Shown here: positions 26,044 to 35,535 of the stretch, piece by piece | Layout: each line of letters begins with the position of its first letter | How positions within the stretch are numbered: the stretch's first letter is position 1 | Source: Actinosynnema sp. ALI-1.44 | GTDB lineage: Bacteria > Actinomycetota > Actinomycetes > Mycobacteriales > Pseudonocardiaceae | Direction of reading: 5' to 3' | Assembly (NCBI RefSeq): GCF_001984155.1 | Contig: NZ_MTQO01000032.1 | Coordinates: forward strand, 62,001 to 126,000 | DNA: 64,000 nucleotides | Translations under genes and position numbers: made by a program | Notes under the pieces: generated by a model | Seen by the model: only the letters and a program-made list of their open reading frames with translations | What the model was told of the DNA's origin: nothing | The model's database searches: none

Positions 26044-26973
26044 ATGATCGCGGCTGCTGGGCTGCGGAAGTCGTTCGGCGACAAGGTTGTGCTCGACGGG
26101 ATCGACCTGGACATCGCCGAGGGGACGATTTTCTCGATGCTCGGCCCGAACGGCGCGGGCAAGACGACGACCGTACGCATTCTGTCCACATTGATCCGCC
26201 CGGACAGCGGGACGGTCAGCGTCGCGGGGCACGACCTGGCCACGCGACCGGACGCGGTACGCGCGGCCATCGGCGTGACCGGCCAGTTCTCCGCGGTGGA
26301 CAACCTGCTGACCGGCGCGGAGAACCTGGCCATGATGGCCGGGCTGCTGCGGCTGGACCGGCGGCACCGCGACCGGCGCGTCGCCGGACTGCTCGACCAG
26401 TTCGACCTGGCCGACGCGGCCGGAAAACCGGCGAGCACGTACTCCGGCGGGATGCGGCGACGGCTCGACCTGGCGATGACGCTGGTCGGCAGCCCGAAGG
26501 TGATCTTCCTGGACGAGCCGACCACCGGCCTGGATCCCCGCAGCCGCCGGGCGATGTGGGACCGCATCCGCGAACTCGCGGTCGGGGGCGTGACGATCTT
26601 CCTGACCACCCAGTACCTGGAGGAGGCCGACCGGCTCGCCGACCGGATCGTGGTGCTCGACCAAGGCAGGATCGTCGCGGACGGCACTGCGGCCGAGCTC
26701 AAACGCCGCGTGCCCGGTGGGCACATCCGGCTGCAGTTCGCCGACAGCGCACGCCTGCGGGCCGCGCGGTCGGTGCTCGGCGCGGCCCGCGTGCACGAGG
26801 ACGCACTCGCCCTGGAAGTGCCGGGCGCCGGTGACGTCCGGGCATTGCGTGACCTGCTCGACCGGCTGGACGCCGCCGCGATCGAGATCGACGCCCTGTC
26901 GGTGCACACGCCGGACCTCGACGACGTCTTCCTGGCTCTCACCGGCCGTCCCGTCGAGGAGGTGGCCCGGTGA
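26044..26973 (+). CDS. DrrA-like ABC transporter ATP-binding protein
   Basis: About 309 aa ATPase: Walker A GPNGAGKTTT, signature YSGGMRRRLDLAM, Walker B VIFLDEPTTGLDP and H-loop replaced by LTTQYLEEADRLAD, the Gln variant typical of daunorubicin-exporter DrrA proteins. The C-terminal 90 residues are the DrrA regulatory tail with DVFLALTGRP. ATG 26044 chosen because GAGAGGAGG lies immediately upstream; GTG 26023 is not supported. The stop overlaps the permease start by 4 nt. Likely drug or lipid export. Confidence 0.93.
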   Translation: MIAAAGLRKSFGDKVVLDGIDLDIAEGTIFSMLGPNGAGKTTTVRILSTLIRPDSGTVSVAGHDLATRPDAVRAAIGVTGQFSAVDNLLTGAENLAMMAGLLRLDRRHRDRRVAGLLDQFDLADAAGKPASTYSGGMRRRLDLAMTLVGSPKVIFLDEPTTGLDPRSRRAMWDRIRELAVGGVTIFLTTQYLEEADRLADRIVVLDQGRIVADGTAAELKRRVPGGHIRLQFADSARLRAARSVLGAARVHEDALALEVPGAGDVRALRDLLDRLDAAAIEIDALSVHTPDLDDVFLALTGRPVEEVAR

Positions 26974-27749
26974 CGTTTTCCGGGGTGACTTTCGCACATG
27001 CCCTGAACGACTCGGGGATCATGCTCGGCCGCAACCTGCGGCACACGTTGCGCAACCCGTCGACCCTGTTCGGGTCGTTGCTCGTGCCGATCATCCTGAT
27101 CCTGGTGTTCGTGTACATCCTCGGCGGCGCGTTCAGCGCGGGCGGCCAGTACGTCGACTACATCGGACCCGGCGGCCTCGTGCTGACGATGGGGTACAGC
27201 GTCGCGTCCACTGCTGTCGGCGTGGCCAACGACATGTCCGAAGGCATCATCGCGCGGTTCCGCACGATGGCCATCAGCCGTGCCGCCGTGCTGACCGGGC
27301 ACGTGGTGGGCAGCGTGATCAGAACGGTGGTGTGTGTCGCGCTGGTCATCGGTGTGCTGCTGCTCATGGGTTTCAGTCCTGAAGCCGGGTTCGCCGAGTG
27401 GCTCGGGGTGGCCGGGCTGGTGGTGCTGATGGCGTTCGGCACCGCGTGGCTGACCGTCGCGTTCGGACTGGCCGCCAAGACCGTCGAAGGCGCGAGCTTC
27501 GCCACGTTCCCCTTGGTGTTCCTGCCGTTCATCAGCAGCGCGTTCGCGCCGACCGGCTCGATGCCCGCCGGGGTGCGCTGGTTCACCGACAACCAGCCGT
27601 TCACGCCGATCATCGAGACGCTGCGGGGCCTGCTGATCGGCACACCGGTCGGGAACAACGGGATACTGGCGGTCATCTGGTGCCTGGTGATGGCGCTGGG
27701 CGGCTATCTCTGGGCGCGGGCGCTGTTCAGGCGCGATCCTGCCGCTTAG
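26970..27749 (+). CDS. DrrB-like ABC-2 type permease
   Basis: 259 aa with about six hydrophobic segments (for example LLVPIILILVFVYILGGAF near residue 47) and an ABC-2 signature region before the fifth helix (FVFLPFI-type: PLVFLPFISSAFAPT). GTG start inside the stop of the ATPase gene. Its last 23 bp overlap the 3' end of the convergent AfsR-like regulator gene. With the upstream ATPase it forms a two-component exporter of the daunorubicin-resistance type; substrate unknown. Confidence 0.93.
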   Translation: MTFSGVTFAHALNDSGIMLGRNLRHTLRNPSTLFGSLLVPIILILVFVYILGGAFSAGGQYVDYIGPGGLVLTMGYSVASTAVGVANDMSEGIIARFRTMAISRAAVLTGHVVGSVIRTVVCVALVIGVLLLMGFSPEAGFAEWLGVAGLVVLMAFGTAWLTVAFGLAAKTVEGASFATFPLVFLPFISSAFAPTGSMPAGVRWFTDNQPFTPIIETLRGLLIGTPVGNNGILAVIWCLVMALGGYLWARALFRRDPAA

Positions 27750-30700
27750 TCCTGTTCCGCAGCGCCGCCAAGGCCGCGGCGAGCAGCCCGTCGGCATCCA
27801 GAGCGGCGTACTCCGACCGTGCGTCGGCGTACGCCGCTCGATCCGCTTGTTCGGCCATGTCCCGGGCCAGCGCGGGGGACATCGTCGGCTGGTATCCCCG
27901 GGCGAACCGGAACCGCTCGGCCAACGCGACCAGCCCGGCTGCCGGGTGTCCGTCGGCGATGTCCGCCGCCGCGATGGCCAGCAACACCGTCCCGTACACC
28001 GGGAAGTGCACTGTGGACGGACGAGTGGTCATGGCGTCCACGAGCACGGACGGCAACGGCTCGGCGAGATCACGCACCAGGTCGAGACGGCCGTGCCGGG
28101 CGTGGGCGACGACGGTGACGGACTGCGCCTCCAGCGTCCACCACTCCCGCGCGGTCTGGTCGATGCCGATCACCAGATCCTCCTGGGGCCGCAGTTGCTC
28201 GGTCACCCGGCGCCACGCGCGCAGACCCGCCTCGATCTGGCCACGACCGAGCATGACCTCCGCCCGCAGGCCGAGGGCGATCGCGTCGTCGCCGGGCTGG
28301 ACCGCTTCGTCCACCCAGCGTTCGGCCTGGTCCAGATCACCGGCCTGCAGGTTCGCCATGGCCAGGGCCCACCGCACCCGCAGCATGTTCGACGCGGCGC
28401 CGAGTTCGGAGATGATCGGCATCGTGGCGGCCAGGTGCCTGCGCGCCAGATCGCCCCGGTCGGTCTCCAGGTACAACTCGCCGATCCGCGAGTGCGCGAA
28501 GGCCTTCAGCAGCGGGCTGCTCAGCGTCGCCGCCACCGTCAGCATCCGTTCGGCAGCGGCCAGCGCACCGGGCAGGTCGCTGTTGTTGTGGCGTTGGAAG
28601 GACTCGGCCGCGCTGGCGATGTACGCCACGATCGGCACATGACTGTCCCGTGCGGACAAGGGTGTCGACGCCAGCAGTATGTGGTGCGCGGCACGCATGA
28701 TGGTGTCGGGTGGGCCGAGCGGCAGGCGGCGCAGCACGGCGAGAGACCGTGTCGCACGGGGACCGTGTGCGAAGTAAGTGTTCATCGTGGACAGAACAGC
28801 GGTCGTCCGGAGCGCCTCGACGTGCCCGGAATCCGGCCGCAGGTGCGACAACAGCCGACCGGTCTGCTCGGTCAGTCCCGTCAACCGCGCGAAGTTCGAC
28901 TCCATCAGCCACAGGCAGGCGAGAGCCGCCGCGATGGCCGCGACACTCATCCCGTCGTCGCGGTCGAGCCCGTGCCGCAGGGCGAGTACCAGATTGTCCA
29001 CTTCGGCCCGAATCAGCCGGGCGGCCGGAATCGGGTCGTCGCCGAACACGGAGCCGTAGTGCGCCACACCGAAATCGCCTGCCCACGCCAGCAGCCGCGA
29101 GATCACCTCCTCGGCCTGGGCGGCGTCCCGCTGCGCGGCGCTGAACTCGCGGACCGTCTCCAGCATGTGCGACCGGGCCCCGGACGGGGTGTCGGTGACC
29201 TTGAGCAGGGACTGGTCGGTGAGCTGCGTGAGGATGTCCCACGCGTCGTCGGTGCCGAGCACGTGGGCGGCGGCCTCGGCGGTGAAACCACCCGGGAAGA
29301 TCGACAACGTCCGCATCGCCGCCTGGCCCTGTGCGTCGAGCAGGTTCCAGCTCCAGTCGATCACGGCGTGCAGCGCGCGGTGCCGTTCCGGCGCGTCCCG
29401 TGCCCCACCACGCAACAGGGCGAACCGATCGGTCAACCGAGCGGCGATGTCCCGCACCGACATGACCCGCACCCGTGCCGCCGCCAGTTCGATGGCCAGC
29501 GGCAGACCCTCCAACGCCCGGCAGATGTCCCGCACCACGTCGACAGGCAGCTCCACGGCGGGCCGGGACGCCTTGGCACGGTGGGTGAACAGCTCCACAC
29601 TGGCCGGAACGCTCAACTCGGGCAACAGGTACACCGACTCCGACGACAGGCCCAGCGGTGCCCGGCTGGTCGTGAGCACCCGCAGGTCCCTCGTCATCGA
29701 GATCAGGGTCTGGACGAGGTCCGCCACACCGCGTACCACCTGCTCGCAGTTGTCCAGCACCAACAGCACCGGACCACGGTCCAGCGCACCGACGATCCCG
29801 GCGACGGGGGAGAGTTGGACGTCACCGACACCCAACGCCGACGCCACGGCCCCGACGACGCCGTCGTCGGACGTGATGCCCGCCAACGGCACGAGGTGCA
29901 CAGTGTGCTGTTCCGCTTGACGGCTGACGGTGTACGCGAGCCGCGTCTTACCGAGGCCACCGGTGCCCACGATGGACGTGACCCGCGACGAACGCGTCAT
30001 CTTCGTCACCGCGGCGATGTCGTCGTCGCGCCCGAGCAAGGTGTTCGGCTCATGCGGGACACCAGACCGGACAACTGGCGCGGACCCGTCGAGCAACCGC
30101 TGGTACATCTCCTGCAGCGCATGGCCAGGATCCGTGCCCAGTTCGTCCCGCAACGCCCGCCGGTAGGCGTCGTACCGCGTGAGCGCGACCGATGAGCCTC
30201 CCGTCGACGCCTCGCAGCGCAGCAACTCCAGGAGCACCTCTTCGTCCTGAGGCCGGTCGCGGAACACCTCGGCAAGCGGGTCGACGGCATCCGCGTACGC
30301 GCCCAGCCGTGACAGGGCCAGCGCACGCGTCCGCACCAACGACCGGTAGACGACTGTGCGCTCCACACGCAGCGCCGACAGCGGATCGGACGGTTCGGGC
30401 TCGTCCGGCTCCGCGTCCGCCCAGTGCGCGAGACCAGCCTCGGCCTGGTCGAGCGCGGCCGCGTGATCCCCGTCGCGCAGCAGTTGCGCGCTCGTCGACC
30501 CGGCCAGCAGGACAGCGGCCGCGTCCACCTGGCTTTCGGCGAGCGACAGGCGATAGCCGTTGGCCGTGCTGGTGATCAGGCCCGGCCCCAGCTGGGAACG
30601 CGCCCGGGAGACCAGGATCTGCAACGCTTTCGACGGGTTCGCGGGCCGCTCGTCCCACCAGAGCTCCCGCACGAGGTGCGCCGCGCTGCAACCGGTGCGC

Positions 30701-30801
30701 AGGTCCGTGGCCAGCAGGGCGAGCAGATTGCGCATCCGCGGCCCGGTGATCTCCTGGCCGCGGTAGGACACCCGCGACAGCAGGACGAGGTCGACCGACA
30801 C
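27727..30801 (-). CDS. AfsR/SARP-like STAND transcriptional regulator
   Basis: About 1,024 aa. Residues 1-90: OmpR-like winged helix (RMRNLLALLATDLRTGCS). Residues 95-240: bacterial transcriptional activation domain. About 260-520: NB-ARC ATPase with GTGGLGKTRLAY and LLVLDNCEQVV. The C-terminal half is TPR-like helices. GTG 30801 is taken as start since the DNA-binding domain begins there (VSVDLVLLSR); TTG 30837 would add 12 residues. Such regulators control secondary metabolism or transport. It follows the siderophore-interacting gene by 43 nt and overlaps the drrB-like 3' end. Confidence 0.9.
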   Translation of the reverse strand: MSVDLVLLSRVSYRGQEITGPRMRNLLALLATDLRTGCSAAHLVRELWWDERPANPSKALQILVSRARSQLGPGLITSTANGYRLSLAESQVDAAAVLLAGSTSAQLLRDGDHAAALDQAEAGLAHWADAEPDEPEPSDPLSALRVERTVVYRSLVRTRALALSRLGAYADAVDPLAEVFRDRPQDEEVLLELLRCEASTGGSSVALTRYDAYRRALRDELGTDPGHALQEMYQRLLDGSAPVVRSGVPHEPNTLLGRDDDIAAVTKMTRSSRVTSIVGTGGLGKTRLAYTVSRQAEQHTVHLVPLAGITSDDGVVGAVASALGVGDVQLSPVAGIVGALDRGPVLLVLDNCEQVVRGVADLVQTLISMTRDLRVLTTSRAPLGLSSESVYLLPELSVPASVELFTHRAKASRPAVELPVDVVRDICRALEGLPLAIELAAARVRVMSVRDIAARLTDRFALLRGGARDAPERHRALHAVIDWSWNLLDAQGQAAMRTLSIFPGGFTAEAAAHVLGTDDAWDILTQLTDQSLLKVTDTPSGARSHMLETVREFSAAQRDAAQAEEVISRLLAWAGDFGVAHYGSVFGDDPIPAARLIRAEVDNLVLALRHGLDRDDGMSVAAIAAALACLWLMESNFARLTGLTEQTGRLLSHLRPDSGHVEALRTTAVLSTMNTYFAHGPRATRSLAVLRRLPLGPPDTIMRAAHHILLASTPLSARDSHVPIVAYIASAAESFQRHNNSDLPGALAAAERMLTVAATLSSPLLKAFAHSRIGELYLETDRGDLARRHLAATMPIISELGAASNMLRVRWALAMANLQAGDLDQAERWVDEAVQPGDDAIALGLRAEVMLGRGQIEAGLRAWRRVTEQLRPQEDLVIGIDQTAREWWTLEAQSVTVVAHARHGRLDLVRDLAEPLPSVLVDAMTTRPSTVHFPVYGTVLLAIAAADIADGHPAAGLVALAERFRFARGYQPTMSPALARDMAEQADRAAYADARSEYAALDADGLLAAALAALRNRTKRQDRA

Positions 30802-30844
30802 CCCGGTAGCCTGGTCCGCGGCAGGTGAGCGGCGCAAGTCGGAG

Positions 30845-31672
30845 TCAGGAACCCTGTTCGGCCTCGATCTGCTTGTTCCACTCGGTCTTGCTGGACTGCC
30901 AGCCGTCCTCGTTCATGCCGAGCCGCCAGTAACCCGAGATCGACAGCTGCGACATCGGGACTTCCTGCTCGACCCGCAGGTAGCGCCGCAGTTCCTTCAC
31001 GAAGGTCGCCTCGCCGTGCACGAACGCCTGCACCGTGCCTGCCGGGAATTCCATGCCGCGCACCGCGTCGACGAGTTTCCGGCCCACGCCCTCGCCACCC
31101 CGGGGCAACCAGGTGATCTCCGCCTCGGCGGGCGTGTCGAGCTTCTGAACCTCATCCTCGTCGGCGACCTCGATGAACGCCTTGACCACCGCGCCGGAGG
31201 GCATGCCCTCCAGCGCCGCCCCGATGGCGGGCAGCGCGCTCTCGTCACCCGCCAGCAGATGCCAGTCCGCCTGCGCGTCCGGCGCGTAGCCGCCACCGGG
31301 ACCGTTGAAGCGGACGACGTCACCGGGCTTGGCCTGGGCCGCCCACGGGCCCGCCACGCCGCTGTCCCCGTGGACCACGAAGTCGACCCACATCTCCGGA
31401 ACCTCCGGCAGCCAGCGCCGGATGGTGTACGTCCGCACCATCGGCCAGGCCTCCCGCGGCATCGTCTCCCGGATGACACCGACGTCGAACGGCTCGGGAT
31501 AACTCACCCCCGGCTGGGGGAAGAGGATCTTGATGTAGTGGTCGGTGAACTGGTCGGCCGGGAGCCCCGCCAGGCCCTCGCCGCCGAGCACGACCCGCGT
31601 CATGTGCGGGGTGAGCTGTTCCACCCGGGTGACCACACCCTCGTTCGTCTTGCGTGCACGCCGTTCTGCCAT
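30845..31672 (-). CDS. siderophore-interacting protein (FAD-binding ferric reductase)
   Basis: 275 aa, ViuB/SIP family. FAD-binding motif RTYTIRRW near residue 85, GPWAAQAKPGD, and the SIP C-terminal domain with LLAGDESALPAI and EATFVKELRRYL. These cytoplasmic flavoenzymes reduce ferric siderophores to release iron. ATG 31672 gives the usual family length; a longer frame upstream is not supported. It is the first gene of a short minus-strand run with the AfsR-like regulator. An IrtAB-like importer elsewhere in the window (48024-51621) could supply its substrate (inference). Confidence 0.9.
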   Translation of the reverse strand: MAERRARKTNEGVVTRVEQLTPHMTRVVLGGEGLAGLPADQFTDHYIKILFPQPGVSYPEPFDVGVIRETMPREAWPMVRTYTIRRWLPEVPEMWVDFVVHGDSGVAGPWAAQAKPGDVVRFNGPGGGYAPDAQADWHLLAGDESALPAIGAALEGMPSGAVVKAFIEVADEDEVQKLDTPAEAEITWLPRGGEGVGRKLVDAVRGMEFPAGTVQAFVHGEATFVKELRRYLRVEQEVPMSQLSISGYWRLGMNEDGWQSSKTEWNKQIEAEQGS

Positions 31673-31801
31673 ATCCACAACGTACGCGCTCACATGCTGT
31701 GACGTGATCAAGCGGGGTACACGCGTTATGTCCGATTCGGGCTGGTAGGGCCATGCTGAGGTTGCGCTGGTCCGGCCGAACCAGCAAGGCATCATGCAGT
31801 C

Positions 31802-32341
31802 ATGCGCGATTGGCCGACACCCGAGTCCGACGAGGTCCCCTCGCCGAAGCTGGTCGCCGCCTGGGTGGCGCTGGACATCATTCCTGCCGAACGACTCCCG
31901 CTCTGGGCCGCGCACTGGATCGTCCAGGGCCATGACGGGGACAGCCTCAGGACTTTGGCCGGTCTCAGTGGCACAGACTCACACGAGGTACACGACATAC
32001 TGCCCGCTGCGCTGGCCGACTGCGCTGAACCGATCCCGGATCCGGAGGTGGCCGCGGCGACGGTGGCGTTCACCGAACTGGCCCGCATGCACGCCGACAA
32101 CCGCGCCACTGAGCGCTGGGTTCTCGACAAGGTCTATGAGATCGTCACCCGGTCCAGCTACGCCGACGGTGTCGTCGACCTTCCACTCGGCCGGATATTC
32201 GATCTTGCAGACGAGTGGGGAACAGGCCGGGGCCGGACGGATCACCAACTCGAATTCGAGATCCGGAACGCGTGCGGAGCTCAACTCGCCGCCGTCGAGG
32301 CCGCAGGGAGACACGCTGTGCGTCCACCGTCTAGCGGATGA
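31802..32341 (+). CDS. protein of unknown function, about 179 aa, possibly 3'-truncated
   Basis: Not recognised. Helical, acidic, with Trp-containing LPLWAAHWIVQGHDGDSL and a repeated pattern of alanine-rich helices (DPEVAAATVAFTELARMHAD). The last few residues (RPPSSG) run into a region that also ends a decayed phosphotransferase gene from the other strand, so its true C-terminus may have been lost at a deletion or rearrangement junction near 32330-32350. ATG start, weak ribosome site. Confidence 0.55.
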   Translation: MRDWPTPESDEVPSPKLVAAWVALDIIPAERLPLWAAHWIVQGHDGDSLRTLAGLSGTDSHEVHDILPAALADCAEPIPDPEVAAATVAFTELARMHADNRATERWVLDKVYEIVTRSSYADGVVDLPLGRIFDLADEWGTGRGRTDHQLEFEIRNACGAQLAAVEAAGRHAVRPPSSG

Positions 32342-32346
32342 ATTCG

Positions 32347-32924
32347 CCCGATCGAGCAGCGTTCGAAGTCGAGGAGCACGACGTCTCCGTTGACCGTGCG
32401 GATGACGTTGCCACTCCACGCGTCGCCGTGTACCACCGAACGCGGGAGTCCAGGTGGCAGTTCCGCGTATGCGGTCTCGAGCTCCGTGACCTTCTGCCGC
32501 ATCCAAGCACGATCCTCCTCAGCGACGGTCGTGGACGCGTCGATTCGTTCGCGCAAGCGCACGAATGGCGCGAGGTCAGGCAGTGCGAAGTCCGGTGGTA
32601 GGAGCGTGTGCAGCTCTCGTATCGCGATGGCGACGTCGGTCGTCGCACCGTGCCGATGCTCGGGCAGTTCATGCCAGAACGAAACGGGTCGTCCGCCGAC
32701 GATCACCGGCTGGTCGATGTCACGCACGATCCGGACGGCCGAGACGTGGCGGTCCTCCAGCCAGCGTGCTACACCGATTTCCTTGCGCACGGCCGCTTCT
32801 TGTCCAGTTCGCGCGATACGGGCGACCCTTTGCCAGGCAGGCGGTAGATCGCGTTCTCGCCAAGGCGGATCTCCTCGGCGCTGCGGGCATCCAGGCCGAT
32901 GGTGGTGGCGGCGGCATCCAGCAC
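32347..32924 (-). pseudogene. aminoglycoside-phosphotransferase-like pseudogene (frameshift and 3' truncation)
   Basis: The N-terminal part (VLDAAATTIGLDARSAEEI, ENAIYRLPGKG) and the rest (RIARTGQEAAVRKEIGVARW onward, catalytic VVHGDAWSGNV and VLLDFERCSIG) are in different frames. The shift fits loss of one base in the G run at 32826-32828 (CCC on the plus strand): the expected Gly-Lys-Gly-Val-Ala-Arg becomes readable if one G is added. Similarity stops after CSIGR, short of the normal C-terminal helices. Two independent lesions make loss of function likely, though a single-base sequencing error could explain the first. Confidence 0.75.
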
Positions 32925-32953
32925 GGCACGGGTGTCACCGTCATTCCGACATG

Positions 32954-33232
32954 TCAACGCGTTCCCAGTCGAACCGTGGCGATGTCCGTCCACTCGTATG
33001 CCTTGTTGTCCCGGTTCAGGTCGATCAGTGATACGGCCGGTGCGATATCGAGCACAGGCGCCAAGGCGTCGGAGGCCCCCTCCAACTGGCCGAGTGCAAG
33101 ACGGGCACGCACCTGCTGCAGCCGCGCCATTCGCTCAGAGCCGAGATTCCGTTGCTCGTCGGGCGCGGCTTCGAAACGGGCAACGGCGCGGTCGGCATGG
33201 TCAGAGGTCACTGCCAGGCATCCGGCCGCCAA
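32954..33232 (-). pseudogene. 3' remnant of an HTH/TPR regulator
   Basis: About 92 codons whose middle (TSDHADRAVARFEAAPDEQR, then ERMARLQQVRARLALGQLEG) matches the last TPR repeats of actinomycete HTH/TPR regulators. The DNA-binding domain and most repeats are absent; the NUDIX gene ends 7 bp upstream. Read as a leftover of a larger regulator gene deleted when the NUDIX and neighbouring regulator came to lie here. A short independent protein cannot be excluded. Confidence 0.5.
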
Positions 33233-33239
33233 TCAGTTG

Positions 33240-33797
33240 TCATACCTGTCTGCCGAATTCCGCGTAGACCGGCATGTCGTTCGAGAGTGCGTCGTGTGCG
33301 AGCTTTACTCGTCTGGCCATCGATGGCCGCAGGTGAGGTGCGCACTCTTCCGGTGACAGGAACTCGACGTTGCCAATTTCGCCGTGCCCGAGGCGGATGG
33401 TGTCGACTTGTTCGTCGGTCAGGACTCCGCCGTCGAAGATCAGTTGGACGCTGTCACGCCAGACTCCCTGTGTAGGCATCCAGTCGATAAGCAGCAGCTT
33501 GGTGACCTCGATTCGTATGCCGAGTTCCTCGTCGACCTCGCGCCGGCACGCGGCCAGTGGTGATTCGTCGTCCTCGGTCAGGCCGCCGGGGATCTCGAGG
33601 AAGGGCTTGTAGGTGGGTACGACGAACAGGATCCGGCCTCGCGTGTCACGGATCAACGCACCACTCGCCACGTTCTTGCGAGGTAGTTTGCCTGCGATGC
33701 CCGGGTTGAACTCCTCCTCCGGTGAACCCTCGACTTGGAGATCCCGTTCGAACAGCGTACGGTCACCGCTGATCTTGCTGTGGTCGGCGAATTGCAC
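33240..33797 (-). CDS. NUDIX hydrolase
   Basis: 185 aa. A complete Nudix box is present at about residues 71-93: GGLTEDDESPLAACR followed by REVDEELGI, with all metal-binding Glu. The N-terminus is a 45-residue leader (VQFADHSKISG), seen in phosphohydrolases linked to regulators. Predicted to cleave a nucleoside diphosphate linked to X; substrate unknown. GTG start with GAGG inside the 3' end of the preceding regulator gene, 7 nt gap, so the pair is cotranscribed. Confidence 0.9.
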   Translation of the reverse strand: MQFADHSKISGDRTLFERDLQVEGSPEEEFNPGIAGKLPRKNVASGALIRDTRGRILFVVPTYKPFLEIPGGLTEDDESPLAACRREVDEELGIRIEVTKLLLIDWMPTQGVWRDSVQLIFDGGVLTDEQVDTIRLGHGEIGNVEFLSPEECAPHLRPSMARRVKLAHDALSNDMPVYAEFGRQV

Positions 33798-33804
33798 ACG
33801 TACC

Positions 33805-35301
33805 TCAGTTTTTGAGAGCCATTGCGGCTAGTTCGGTGAAATCTCGTACACACGAATGCGACTTGTGCACTTCGAGTGCGTTCTCGAGCTCTCGGATTAC
33901 TTTGATGGAGCGTTGCGACTTGGCATTCCTGGCCGCGTGGGCTGCCTGTACGGCGTAGGATGCGGCCTCTTCCAAGTTTCCTTCCAGTAGGTTCAATCTA
34001 GTTAGCTGGCCAGCTGAAAAAACTGTCCTCCGTGTCTGGTTATCCAGTTCTTGCCAAGCGGACTCCAGGTATGGACGCGCCGTGCGTGCGTCTCCGAGGT
34101 TCAGCCAGCAACCACCCATGAAGCTGGCGAAAATGCCGGAGCTCCAATGGGTCGCCCAGTAAGGCGGTTCGCTCTCGGTTCGGTTGAAAGAATTCTCCGC
34201 TTCGCGCAACGACCGCATGCAACTGGACTTGTCGCCCATGATGGAGTGCGCTGTCGCTTCGAGAAAGGCTGCTTCTGTCGGTACGGCCGGGACCAGCGAT
34301 CCTTTGTATCCTTCTCTTGCTGCCCGCGCCATGCGTAGCGCCTGTGGAGTGTTGTTGACGTACATGGCTTGGTTACTCAGGCTTGCGAGAACGTATGCGC
34401 CATAGGCGGAATTCCCTGCTTCCTTCGCAAAGCGCAGCGCCTGAATGAAATACCCTTGCGCAAGGCTATGTCTTTCTGTGTCGAATGCCATGTAGCCAAT
34501 CAGCTCGCAGAGGACCGAGGCTGCCTGAAAAAATTCTCTGCGAAGGTCTGGCCTGCATGAACGGTGCGCCCTTGGTATGACTCGATCTTGTAGATATTCA
34601 ACCGCAAGGTTTCGGCTGAAGCCACCGCCCACACGGCGATCGAGCTGATCGAACGCTGCGGTTGTTGTGATAATCTCCTGAACTTCGTCGTCGCGCAGCG
34701 CGGCACCACTCGGCTCCGGCTCGTACGCGTCGGCATCTGTTCGTCCTACAAGCCATTCGAGTGCTGCTGCGTTGGACGCATCTTCGGAGGGTTTGTCGCG
34801 TATGGAGGTTGATTCTCTGGACGAGTCGAGCTCGATGAAAAGTTCGAGAGTGGACACTGCCTCTTTGAGGCACGGTGCGTAACGAAGACCGAAGTTGCGA
34901 ATAAGGGAAGTGGCGTACTCGGTCGCGTTGCCTTTCGAGGCGCTTTCAGGCGATGCGGATTGGTTGATCGATACACGTTTCGACACGGTCATCGGAGAGT
35001 TATCGCGCTGTGGGGCGCGCGGTTTGAGCAAGTCGGCGGTCGTCCATCCGGGAAACATCGCTTCCAGTACCGCGCAGTGTTCTTCGCGAGGTAGTACCTT
35101 CACCTGGCCGGTCAACCACCGCTTGTACGTCGCTTCGCTGGGATACGTGCCCGCCGCACTCCTGTCCAGCGTTCGAGCCGCCTCTTGGTATGCGTGCCTG
35201 AACCGACGATAGCTCCTGAGGTGTTTGTCTTTCAGCAAGGCTTTCAACGCGGTCTGAGGCGCGGATGGGCCACCTCGGGCCGTCCCGTCGCGCGTCGACA
35301 T
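33805..35301 (-). CDS. HTH/TPR regulator in AT-richer sequence
   Basis: About 498 aa. Residues 15-85 resemble an HTH-like N-terminal domain (TYPSEATYKRWLTGQVKVLP) of regulators paired with NUDIX genes. Residues 220-490 are TPR-like helices. ATG 35301 with GGAGC 4 nt upstream; upstream in-frame codons lack a ribosome site. Codon use is visibly less GC-rich than neighbours (for example many TTT, GAA, AAG and TCT codons), suggesting a transferred block. It is coupled to the NUDIX gene and divergent from the 35536 gene. Confidence 0.8.
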   Translation of the reverse strand: MSTRDGTARGGPSAPQTALKALLKDKHLRSYRRFRHAYQEAARTLDRSAAGTYPSEATYKRWLTGQVKVLPREEHCAVLEAMFPGWTTADLLKPRAPQRDNSPMTVSKRVSINQSASPESASKGNATEYATSLIRNFGLRYAPCLKEAVSTLELFIELDSSRESTSIRDKPSEDASNAAALEWLVGRTDADAYEPEPSGAALRDDEVQEIITTTAAFDQLDRRVGGGFSRNLAVEYLQDRVIPRAHRSCRPDLRREFFQAASVLCELIGYMAFDTERHSLAQGYFIQALRFAKEAGNSAYGAYVLASLSNQAMYVNNTPQALRMARAAREGYKGSLVPAVPTEAAFLEATAHSIMGDKSSCMRSLREAENSFNRTESEPPYWATHWSSGIFASFMGGCWLNLGDARTARPYLESAWQELDNQTRRTVFSAGQLTRLNLLEGNLEEAASYAVQAAHAARNAKSQRSIKVIRELENALEVHKSHSCVRDFTELAAMALKN

Positions 35302-35535
35302 CTCGCTCCGTCCGTGGTCTTCACGTGTCGCAGGTGCGGTACCCAGAGTAACGGCTGACCGGGCGCCGCCGTCTTGGTCCTCAACACCAGCACGTCTCCC
35401 CGTGACTCGCCAGCGGACTGAGCGTCCGCGTACGACCGTCAAATGAGCCGAGATGACCCCACCACGCGCTGTTGGTGATCCATGGTCGCGGCGATGACCA
35501 CATCGTCCGTGCAGTCTTCTCAGGGAGGTATCCAC

